From Trebouxia sp. TZW2008 (Eukaryota > Chlorophyta > Trebouxiophyceae > Trebouxiales > Trebouxiaceae), in NCBI GenBank assembly GCA_002118135.1, contig BDIU01000387.1, positions 414-46,324 on the forward strand: a DNA stretch of 45,911 nucleotides, in the 5' to 3' direction. Below, piece after piece: positions 36,641-45,911 of the stretch; the stretch's first letter is position 1, and every line of letters starts with the position of its first letter. The notes below the pieces were generated by a model. The model was not told the origin of the DNA. It saw nothing but the letters and a program-made list of their open reading frames with translations, and ran no database searches. The position numbers and the translations under genes are program-made.

Positions 36641-38133
36641 AGCGCTTGCAAGCCAGGCAGTCTGTTCTGAGTCGTCATGTGTCAATGTGTGTGGTGTGAC
36701 AAATGTGTGCTGTTCCCAGAGTAGCCATGCAAGCAAGCGTTCTGTGGCACTCAAACATAGGGTTTTTGACTTTGATGTCTCACGCTTTCATGTGTTAATT
36801 CTTGTATGTGACTGCTTGATGTCAGCAGGGTAGCTTGTCAATAAGGGTTAGCCGCTCATAGCTGGAATGAACTTCATCAGTTCTTTTCTATGGGCTTTCA
36901 GCTAGGTAGAGTCACCCTGAACTGTGCGCAACGCATGATCTGGCACATGCTGCAAATAAGGCATGATTCAGGGCTTTAAAGCCTCCCAAAGATGGTGCTC
37001 CCGGTAGATGGAAGATAAGCGTGCTGTATGCTGAATTCAATCTGTAGTTATATGATGTGGTAGCAAATGCAGCGTGTTTGCTTGTTTGGCTTGAGGGTTT
37101 GCAACCCTCAGGATGCTGACACACAGCAATGTTGCTGCTAGAGCAGGGTCTGCACAACTAGCTACAACGTGGCCCTTTGTAAGGGTTTCAAAAGGGCAGC
37201 TGATGATTCAAGTGTGCTTTGCTTTTTCACTGATGCTGGTCTAGATGCAGAGAGACTCAGTTTGTGCAGGCATGTGTCTGTCCCTTTCGCTTTTTCAGGT
37301 CACACATTCTGATGGTGCAGTATATCAATATTTCAAGATACCTGTGTGCGTTTGATGTTATGGTTGCAAGTACCTGGTTCAGCATGACAGGTCAAGAGGG
37401 ATTTCGTTTGGCGGTGTTGCCTTGCCATCAACTGCTGCAAAACATGCCTTGAGATCATTTGTCAGAAGGCTTACTGAACAGCCATGCAATATTCCGTTTG
37501 CATTGACGTGCTCCTTCACAGCCTAAATGATCTCTGCCAGCCAAGCCAGCAATGAGATCCTATAGTCTGCATGATCAGCAACTGCCTGTCTGAGGTAAAA
37601 GAAGCAATCGGTTGGGACTGATCTCGGTCTCACACCACGTGTGCACATCAAATATAGAACTGTGCTGCCCTGACAGATCTCACAGTGATAGGTGACAGAT
37701 GTCGAACTGAAACGAATGCAATGCTTGTTAATCTTTCAGAACAATCGTTATGTTGCAAAGCATAGTGACTACAAAGCATGCCAGCGTAACCTGAAGAAAT
37801 CTGTTCCCTAGACTTAAGTCAAAGCTTTGACACGCGGACTTGCACTGACTGAGCTCTGCTTCCAATAGTCCTGAGACTTGGCAAGCTGAACTTCCAAGCA
37901 CAAATAATCTGTATCTGACTATACTTTGTGCGGGATTGTGCAGCATATGCATGAGCTTGGGTGCGAGTGGTAGCGCAGATACTCTCATGCCCAAGTGACC
38001 TTTGAGTCCCAAAAGCAGACAAAACCACATCAGGGGAACCTTTGAGTCGAAGTCCCAAACAATCTGTATGCGACTCATATGGCTACAGGGTGTTGTTGCG
38101 CATCTTAAAAAACATTGTCTTGCCCATGTACAA
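36641..38133. other. Convergent intergenic region between kinase and RCC1 genes
   Basis: About 1.5 kb holds both 3' UTRs. A TGTAA at 37178-37182 could be the kinase poly(A) signal, though 540 bases is far. Minus-strand open frames here (for example 38162-37728) have no recognisable motif. AATCTGTATCTGAC near 37907 and AATCTGTATGCGAC near 38061 suggest another weak local duplication. Confidence 0.45.
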
Positions 38134-41100
38134 TCAGTCTGAGGACCCTTCTCGAACATCAATTGCGCTCAAGGCAGATCGTACAGCAGCAAAGTCAGTG
38201 TCCTTCTCATCAGAGACAGGGCTTTGACCCTCAGGGTCTCGGTTGCCTGCCCCATATTCCATATCTCTAGGACTGCCTGGTATTTCCTGATCTTGTGGCT
38301 CAGAAACCATAGCTTGATCTACTGCTGCTGTTAGAGAGCCTGACTCCACAAGATTGGCTGCTACTCCATCTCCAGGCAGTGTGGAACCCGCTCCTGTGGG
38401 ACAGAAATTGTGAGCAGCAGATGCAAGCCTTGCAGAGTTGAACACCACGATGTTGTGCTGATCTACTGCTTCTGTTGAAGAATCTGACTCCACAAGATTG
38501 CCCGCCTATTGACTTCCTGGCAGTGTAGAGACTGCACCTAGGAAACAGCAACAATGAGTTGCAGCCAGAAGGCTGGTAGTTTTCAATCTTATGGCTTCAA
38601 TAGTTTGATCTAGTACTGCTGTCAAGGAACTTGACTCCACGAGATTGTCCACAATTGCATGTCCAGGCAGGTCAGAGCCTGCACCTATAAAGCAGCAACA
38701 ATGAACCTAACTCCACAAGATTGGCAGAGTGGAACCTGCACCTGTGCAACAGAAACAGTGAGTGGCAGATCCGAGCCTTACAGTCTGAACACCAAATGGT
38801 GTGATCTACTGCTGCTGTTGAAGAATCTGATTCCACAAGATCGCCCACAACTAGATCTCAGGCAGTGCACCCGTGAGACAGCAGCACTGAAGCACAATTG
38901 CAAGTGCTGCAGAGGACCATAGCTTGGACTTTTGGTGCTGTCAAGGAGTTAGACTCCACAAGAACTTCTACTCCATCTCCAGGCAGTGTGGAACCTGCAC
39001 CGATGAGCGATCCAGCAACCACGAGTTGCAGATGCAAGCATTGCAGAGAGGACATCAGCACTTCCAATGGTGGTCTGCAGTGCGTACTGCTGATGACACT
39101 GCAGATGCTCGTTTCATTGCACCCGTCGGCGCTTGGCAAAAGAGCTTCTGTGACAGCTCTATGCGATCGTGAGTCATGGCAAGTCAACAACTGTGAATTG
39201 GGCTGTGAGATTGACACCACCCTTGCATCATGATGCGCAATGCCAGCAGGTTTGCACGTGCAAGTTTTGCTGTAGGCGTCAGTTGCTGGTTTTCACAGCT
39301 TTGGTGGAAGCTTTACGAATAGCTTTGATTGAAGCCATTTAGAAGCATCAAGATGCCTTCAGTCATGCCCAGCCAAGATTGATTACCTGGCTCCCCATCC
39401 TCTTCATCATACTCTCCGCTCTGCAGCTCCCCATGATGCTCATACTCTTCATCCTCTTCTTCCTCTTCATCAAACCCACCAACCCCGCCAGAGTCAGAGG
39501 TTAGCCTGCGGCTTGTCACCTCCCTGTTGTTCACTTCACCATTGTCAGGCAATGCCAAAGCCATGGTGTGGCGCCCACCACATGCTACTGCAATGACTCG
39601 CCACCTCTCTGGGCCTCCTGCAAGCAACTACTGACGTCAGTGGCGACAAGACAAATCTGAGGTGAGCCTGCGGCCTGTCACCTCCTTGTTGTTCACTTCA
39701 CCGTCGTCAAGCAATGCCAAAGCCATGGTGTGACGCCCACCACATGCTGCTGCAATGACTCGCCACCTCTCTGGGCCTCCTGCAAGCAACTGCTGACGTC
39801 AGTGGCGACAAGACAAGTCTGAGATGAGCCTGCGGCCTGTCACCTCCTTGTTGTTCACTTCACCGTTGTCAAGCAATGCCAAAGCCATGGTGTGGCGCCC
39901 ACCACATGCTACTGCAATTGCTCGCCACCTCTTTGGTCCCCCTGCGAGCAAGCGCTAACATCAGGGGCCACAGGACAGCTCTAAGGTTTTCCAGGTGTAG
40001 CATGCTGCACTGATGTTGACTTCTCCATAGCAAGGCAGTGCGGGGCCATGGTGTGGCGCCCACCACATGCTACTGCAATAACTCGCCACCTCTCTGGTCC
40101 CCTTGCAAGCAAGTGCTGATATCAGTGGCCACAGAACAGCTCTAAGGTTTTCCAGGTGTAGCATGCCGCACTGTTGATGACTCCTCCATAGCAAGGCAGT
40201 GCGGGGCCACGGTATGGCGCCCACCACATGCTGCTGCAATGACTCGCCAGCTCTCTGGGCCTCCTGCAAGCAACTGCTGCCGTCAGTGGCCACAAGACAA
40301 GTCTGAGGTTAGCCTGCAGCCTGTCATCTCCCTGTTGTTCACCTGTCCATTGAATAGCAATGCCAGGGCCATAATGTGACGCCCATCACATGCTGCTGCA
40401 ATGACTCTCCATCTTTCTGGGCCACTTGCAAGCAACACAAAGGTCAACCGGTCTGACTAGATTATGTTATCCTGTGGTGTCTGACACATTGATTGCTGCG
40501 CTGTTGTTCACCTGTACATCTCAGGCAACGCTACAGCCATCATGTGGCAGCTGACATATGGCAGTGCATCTGGTATTGAACAGGTGTAGTGGCATCGATC
40601 CGTCATTTTGAGACAGAGCTCTACCTGGAAGGAAGATTTCAACGGGGGAGTGGAAGTCCTTTTCCAGGCCAGTTCCTAGGCGCCCAAAGCTGCCACGGCC
40701 CCAGCCAAAAATGCGGCCCTCAGCTGTCAGCACCATTGTGTGCGTTCCTCCACATGATGCCTGCAGCAGTAACAATGCTTGTGATAGTAACAACGTAAGT
40801 GACGTTAATAACTATGATCGCAAGAATGATAATGATACTGATTGCAAAATTCAGGACGTAGCACAGAGCTGGACATGTGTAGCTCAAGTCCTATGTTGCA
40901 TGCATAGCTGAATTCAGAATAACATGGCAAAAATGCAGGCACAAACACTCTTATTTCCAGGCAGTTTGTCAAAGCTTTGAGCTTGTAAGCTCTCAGCGTT
41001 TGTAAACTGCTGATGTTGTGTCCTGATGTGAAGCGCAACAAACAGCACCAGCCTGGAATCATTCAGCAGCTGTTTGGCATGGCGGAAACGTGATATTGCT

Positions 41101-44100
41101 GGATCAATGATAACACAATTCTGTGCTACTCATGCAACTGTTGACCAGCAACGCAAGCAGCACACCAACAGCCTGCGTTTCCTTGGCATCCCAAGAGTGC
41201 AGAATCACTGCATCTAGGACAATGTGTCATACTGCTGCTCATACAGCTGTTGACAGCAAAGCAGTCTGCACTCACCTGTGGTTTTCTATGGCTTTGAGCT
41301 TACAGCTGCTCATACTACAGACTTTCTGACGCACCTGCACTTCTCTGCACTGTTCTATGGTCTTGACAGTACATGTGTGCAGTCTTCTTGACCCCTCCTT
41401 GTTTTACTTGTGAGCAGTACAATGGCACTTGGATCTTTTACAATGTGCCACAGTGTTGCTCATGCAGCTATTGAAATCAAAGCAGTCTGCACCTACCAGC
41501 GGTTTATACGGCTTTGACCTTACAGCTGCTCATACCAAAGACTTCCTGACCCACCTGCACTACTCTGTGGCCTTCAATGGCTTTGACTTTGCAGGGTCGC
41601 AGGCGGCTGGATCCCCCTTTGTCCCCTAGGCCCAGCCTGCCATACTCCCCCCTACCCCAAACATACACCTCTGCAGCCACACATGCTTCTTGCTTTTCGG
41701 TGCCCCCTTTCTCATAGATCACATGTTGTCAATGATAACTGGGTAGATGTCGCTAGTGTCAGTGCAAAGCAGGACCAAAATCTCACTTCAGGATGTTGTC
41801 AATCTCCTTGTGCAAAATGAGAGCAGGCAGAAGAAGGCAGAAGCAAGCTATGCCCATCTTGCTTGCTGCTTAGCTGTAGGCAGCAGAGGGCGCAGAAAGA
41901 CTCTGTCCCTAATTGCACCGGGTCTAGATCAAGGGCATGAATGCAACAAGATTTAGGAGGCATACAGGCTAGTAATCGTACAGCGATGCATGACGCATGG
42001 GATCCCAGATTGTCCGATCGTCATGATTTTTGAGAGTTTTGTCAAGCCCACCATGAACGCAAGACTTATACCGCCAGCATCAAGATGGACAGTGTCCAGA
42101 GAGTGGACACTTTTGTTATGAATGTGATGACAGTCATTCACAGCAATAGTGTTACTCATCTCATACACTTTCACCATGACCACTACTTGATTTGATTTAC
42201 AGTACATGACCATTACCTCCAGTGGTGGTGATTGCCAGGGAGTGCCAATTGGCTGCTGCAATGTCTGAGACTGCAATGTCGTCTACTCCCATCTTTGGGC
42301 CAGGACTGGCCGTATACAGCTACAAGTCTGATCATTTGATTAGTTACACATGAGCATTACCTCCAGTAGTGGTGATTGCCAGGGAGTGCCAACCGGCTGC
42401 TGCAATGTCTGACACTGCAATGTCATCCAGACCCACAACCAGGCCAGGACTGGTGGCATACACTGTGGAGCCATTGCCCAGTTGACCAAAGTCATTGATG
42501 CCCCAAGCCACCACCTTCCCACCCCTGTGCACACCCAAGTGCCTTCAACTCATTGGTGCAAGGTTTGGCTGTATAAGTATCCATGCCCAAGCAATGTGAA
42601 TAACATGACATGGCCTAGAATTGACACCCAGCGAAGCTGCAACAGCGTGAAAGTCTGGAGGCTTGCACAAATGATTGGAACAAAGACAGTGACTGCATTG
42701 TCAATGCTTTGAAGGATTGTTTATGCACACAACATTTGTGACAGCTACACCCTTGACCGATAAAGCTTTCCCTGACAAGCGGTGCAAAAGCTTGTTTTGC
42801 TGGCATCAGACTGTTCAAGATGCGCTCAGCTGCAGCAAATGCATAACGGTTGTCGCACCTGGTCAAAGCCAGGTTATGAAACGCCCCACAGGCTATTTTG
42901 GCTACATCTGTGGCATCAGGCACCGGCCTAGGTGAGCGGTCCAGCTGCATGGAGAACTCACCCCAGGGCTCACCCCACGTCCACACCTGCATGGCAGCAA
43001 CCAACTGTCTAATACGACCTTGGCCAGACATGATGCTGCATGAGTCACTGAATCATAGCACGCATTTCTTACTGACCACAAGTTTTCAGGAAAGCTGCGT
43101 TGAGAACTCACCCCAAGGCTCACCCCACGTCCACACCTGCATGGCAGTTTGCAACCTTTGCATCATCATCATAGCACATGCGCTGCTGCCTGAAATTCTG
43201 GATAGTCTTATGCATTTTGGCTACGTGAGTGGCACCAGGCACTGGTACAGGCGAGCGGTCCAGCTGCATTGAGGAGTTGTTCCAGGGCTCCGCCCATGTC
43301 CATACATGCGTTCCAGCAGCCAACTTTGCAGCACAGCCCTGTCAAATGCGCTTCTGCCCAGCTTGTTTGACATTTCTGTGCATGTTGTAGTGCTCGAAGT
43401 CTTCATGAGAGCTGCTTTGTAAGCTTGCCTTCAGCTTACTCTGTTGCCATAGCAATATCTGGTGCAACAAGGTCTACAGAGCATGTTAGTGAGGTCTAGA
43501 CATGGCAGAACCATTTCCAGCTACAGGAGATTCGGCAAGGAATGCTGAGCAAACATCTCAAGGCGCTACACTGCAGTTGGCACATGCACATGCAATGCAG
43601 CGCCTTGAGGAGTTTGCTCCACACGCCATGCCCCAACTGGTCAGTCGTCAGTTCTTGGTTTGATGCAGATGCAGTGTGAAATGTGAAGGGTGAAACTCTT
43701 GCCTGGCCAGTGTCAGTCGGAGCGCAAGTGTGCATGCCCCCAGCAGCAACTTGTACCACCACCATGTGCGTGGGAACGCACAGTGTAGGTCTTGACCCAT
43801 TCCTTTTGCCTTGATGAATAAGCATGCATGATGCTCAGGCATGGTCGGACTCACCACAAGGTCACATGAATGAAATCCTCGCCTGGCGAGTGTCAGTCAG
43901 AGCACAAGTGTGCATGCCCCCAGTGGCAACTTGCCTCACCCTGTGCGTTGAAAGGCATGGTGTGGGTTCAGGCCCATCTTTTGCCTTGGTAAACAAGCAT
44001 GCATGATGTTCCACAATCCTCAAGTCAAACACAAGGTCATTTGATTGATGGAACCCTTGCCTGGCCAGTGTCAGTCAAAGCACAAGCGTGCATGGCCCCA

Positions 44101-45510
44101 GCAGCGGCTTGCACCACCCTGTGCTTGGGAAGGCACGGTGTAGCTTCTGCACATCCCATTTGCCTTAAGCAACAAGCATGCATGAGGCTCAAGCATCCTC
44201 AAATCAGCACAATGTGTTGTGATTGATGAAACCCTTGCCTGGCCGGTATCAGTCAGAGCGCAAGTGTGCATGCCCCCGGCAGCAACTTGCACCACCCTGT
44301 GCTTGGGAAGGCATGGTGTAGGTTCTGGCACATCCCGTTTACCCTGAGCCACCCCACATTGCCCATACTCGTTACCTCCCCAGGCATAAGCCTGACCCGT
44401 GTTGGACACTGCTAGGCAATGCCAACCCCCACATGCTGCTTGGACGATGTTTACTCCTTTCAGTGCAGCTATCCGCCTGGGTTTCTTCTCATTGCCCCTG
44501 CTCAGACACATTCACTGTTGTTGTTTGAGCCATGTGTATGATGCCGTTATCCACCTGGCTTTCTTCTGGTTGTCCCTGCTCAGACATATTTACTTTTGTT
44601 GAGCCATGTGTGTGATGCAGCTGTTTGCCTGTGTTTCTTTTCAGTGGCCCTGCTTGTACATACGTATAACCATTACTGTTATTGATGATTTGCGCTGTGC
44701 ACAGATGCTGTACAGATGAGATGCTGCAACTTGTACCATTGAGATGTTTGCCTGGGCTTGACTACATGTACAACTAGGACAGTATAGTGTGAGAGATTGC
44801 ACACTCCTCAAAAGTCTGCAGGTGCATCACCTGTGACCATGACCCAGAGAGCTTCTGGCATTCCAGCCCCAAGACAGCACCTGCATATCACACTTTGTCT
44901 TGAAGTATACTGTGTACGCAAATTCTTCAACCTCAAAAAGCCATACAAGCAGGGGAGCTCGGTGTGTGTCAGACAGGTTACGCGCATTGCGAACACATGC
45001 AAGCTTACCTTGCCTTCACCATCTATGGCCAAAGTCATTCTGCTCCCTGCAATCTGCAGCATCATTGCTGTTAGTTGCAAGCGTCAAATTGCAGCATACA
45101 ATTGTGACTGTTGAGCTTCACCAAGGGGCCTCGACCAAATTGCCTTCCTCGAAAGCGGGTGCCAAGCAATGCTTCGACAACTTTTGGCGAGAGGACATTT
45201 GCATCGGTATCTAGGCCCTGCACCAAGCAACTTCTCAGCGGTTGCAGTTGGACAACGCCACGTATCTGTGTTGTCGGGCTACACGTACTAGTTGGCCATC
45301 TTCCGCCACTCCCCAGCCAAACACTACCGCTTCGATGGGAGGCGCTGTGACAAAGCTGGGCAAATCAGCGCACAGGCTTCCGACCGAGGACGACTGCCGA
45401 GTCAAGGATCGCGCGTTACTGCTGGGAGTTCTGCTGGGAGGCTTGCTAGAGGGCTTCGAAAGCGGATCGATCAATGCATCTGCTGCACCATTGCTTGATG
45501 CCTGTACCAT
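38134..45510 (-). CDS. RCC1-repeat seven-bladed beta-propeller protein with acidic C-terminus
   Basis: Minus exons: 45510-45289, 45217-45122, 45053-45009, 44880-44831, 44497-44239, 42986-42859, 42524-42361, 41670-41555, 40760-40625, 39617-39387, 38393-38134; phase is continuous, 568 residues. After a Ser-rich N-terminus come RCC1 blades: VFGWGVAEDGQL, LSWGWNARSSLGHGH, AYAWGGNEYGQCG, VWTWGEPWGEF, VVAWGINDFGQLGNG, VYVWGRGEYGRLGLG and IFGWGRGSFGRLGTG, with CGGWHCLAV, AGGMHTCALTD and CGGTHTMVLT between them. Exon 10 adds a Glu/Asp-rich stretch. RCC1 proteins act as GTPase exchange factors or scaffolds; the specific role is not known. The UVR8 tryptophan motif GWRWGH was not found, so a UV-B receptor call is unsupported. 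Intron 5 uses a GC donor (CAG followed by GCAAGG). If the exon 10 donor is not used, the frame ends at 39313. Confidence 0.9.
38440..39025 (-). repeat. Five decayed copies of RCC1 exon 11 acceptor edge
   Basis: The exon 11 start (codes STLPGDGVAANLVESGSLTA) and its acceptor recur, read on the plus strand as ACTCCACAAGATTG...CCAGGCAGTGT...CTGCACCT, at about 38440-38545, 38590-38690, 38700-38755, 38790-38885 and 38915-39005. Units keep CTCCACAAGA and a GGTGCAG acceptor. Frames are broken or the acceptor is altered in most. They fill intron 10. Confidence 0.85.
39637..40440 (-). repeat. Five tandem copies of the RCC1 last-blade exon, two splice-competent
   Basis: Exon 10's first part (codes PERWRVIAVACGGRHTMALA) with its acceptor is repeated upstream in transcription order. 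Copies start at 39779 and 39941 (exact 162-base spacing from 39617), then near 40104, 40265 and 40430. The first two keep GCAG acceptors, join exon 9 in phase and stay open for 143 nt each, ending at TGA at 39637 and 39799. The three farther copies are damaged by changed acceptors or frames. Confidence 0.92.
41270..41550 (-). repeat. Copies of RCC1 exon 8 donor edge
   Basis: The exon 8 end with donor (plus strand GACCCACCTGCACTACTCTG...TTCAATGGCTTTGA, 41548-41582) is echoed at about 41324-41370, 41272-41305 and 41488-41525. Shared intron sequence TTACAGCTGCTCATAC accompanies each copy. Confidence 0.8.
42205..42318 (-). repeat. Copy of RCC1 exon 7 donor end
   Basis: The last ~95 bases of exon 7 with its ATTACCTCCAGT donor complement (42356-42460) recur about 150 bases away, including GATTGCCAGGGAGTGCCAA and GCCAGGACTGG. 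The copy lies in intron 7 and carries several substitutions and a short deletion. Confidence 0.88.
43081..43320 (-). repeat. Two copies of RCC1 exon 6 acceptor half
   Basis: The exon 6 start (plus strand ACTCACCCCAGGGCTCACCC then CACACCTGCATGGCAG, 42957-42997) recurs almost exactly at about 43107-43146. A longer, more diverged copy lies at about 43204-43320 and includes the codons for QLDRSPVPVPGATHVAK. Both retain an acceptor. Confidence 0.88.
43690..44170 (-). repeat. Three tandem copies of RCC1 exon 5 donor end
   Basis: The end of exon 5 (codes CLPKHRVVQVAAGGMHTCALTD) with its GC donor recurs at about 44045-44170, 43868-43995 and 43690-43830, periods about 175-185 bases. All three keep the GC-type junction (CAG followed by GCAAG or GCGAG). 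Copies lack the 5' part of the exon. Confidence 0.92.
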
Positions 45511-45911
45511 ATGTTCCGCAGGGTACGACGCAGGCGGTTGGGGACCCTTGACGCCTACGGATGCACACCGGTATTCGCCTGTTAATGGCGATCGAACATG
45601 CGATGCGCATTTCGGCTCATGCTACTCTCTACACTGGACGGTTATGCTCTTGAGTTCAAAATGCGTGTGGAGCATATGCGCAAAAGGGCTAGCAAGCATA
45701 AATGGTCTCGGAGCTTGTTCAGGAGAGAGAGGCCGCTCTACGGGTTCTCTACGTCGCTCTACGTGTACGGTAGCGAAAAGTGTTACGGTCGTAACAGGTG
45801 CAGGGCAGTTGATACTTTTGCGCAGTGAGAGAGCAGATAGGTCCCGAAGCCCAGCCGATTGGCGAATGGGCGAAAGCCGACAGCCGATTGCTGGCGAAAG
45901 GGTCTAACTTG
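45511..45911. other. Upstream region of the RCC1 gene at the right edge
   Basis: Four hundred bases up to the window end lie 5' of the RCC1 start codon. Nothing coding was recognised. The final 100 bases hold an imperfect direct repeat, AGCCGATTGGCGAATGGGCG and AGCCGATTGCTGGCGAAAG. Confidence 0.5.

Noticed and set aside
37728..38162. Minus-strand 144-codon frame after the RCC1 stop
   Set aside because: No motif or codon pattern supports it; it overlaps the end of RCC1 exon 11 and the 3' UTR.
39637..40440. Additional RCC1 blades all spliced into one long propeller
   Set aside because: Copies each carry phase-1 acceptors and end in stops, so they cannot be joined in series. They are alternatives or debris.
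38134..45510. UVR8 UV-B photoreceptor
   Set aside because: The family resemblance is only RCC1 repeats. The GWRWGH tryptophan motifs needed for UV-B sensing were not seen.

Overview
The window is nuclear DNA of a photosynthetic green eukaryote, most likely a chlorophyte alga. Almost every gene is split by short introns of about 100-400 bases, usually ending in TGCAG, and exon boundaries can be placed by eye because reading phase is kept from exon to exon. The gene set mixes plant-lineage proteins (ORTHRUS/VIM SRA-RING ligase, AP2 factor, plant-type NADPH-thioredoxin reductase, STY46-like ACT kinase) with a protein found only in species with motile cilia (CCDC39/FAP59). TGTAA motifs of the chlorophyte poly(A) type lie after some genes. 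Assignment below the level of green alga is not supported.

Layout, left to right: 1-243, a probable 3' end of a non-LTR retroelement; 456-9671 (+), CCDC39, 15 exons; 18238-10349 (-), VIM/ORTHRUS-like 5-methylcytosine reader and ubiquitin ligase, 16 exons; 19033-20792 (+), single-AP2-domain protein; 21791-20862 (-), prefoldin subunit 3; 22760-24296 (+), NADPH-thioredoxin reductase; 32193-25222 (-), METTL3/MTA m6A methyltransferase; 32977-36640 (+), ACT-domain protein kinase; 45510-38134 (-), RCC1-repeat beta-propeller protein. The eight genes alternate strictly + - + - + - + -, so every neighbouring pair is convergent or divergent. They are unrelated housekeeping, regulatory and ciliary genes, not a pathway cluster; three divergent intergenic regions (about 0.8-1.0 kb) probably hold paired promoters.

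The most unusual property is not a gene. In four of the eight genes (CCDC39, VIM, METTL3, RCC1) the introns carry tandem, decayed copies of the neighbouring exon edge. Each copy includes a splice junction, part of the exon and part of the flanking intron. They range from nearly intact (RCC1 last-blade exon, 162-bp period, two spare copies with open frame and acceptor) to copies with in-frame stops (CCDC39 exon 3) or a destroyed catalytic motif (METTL3 exon 7 copy). These copies explain most of the otherwise unexplained intron sequence in these genes and make the locus a record of exon-edge tandem duplication.

Limits: exon maps were made by eye from splice consensus, phase continuity and remembered protein families. 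No search, alignment program or RNA data was available. First exons of the AP2 gene, one METTL3 junction and one VIM junction are uncertain.
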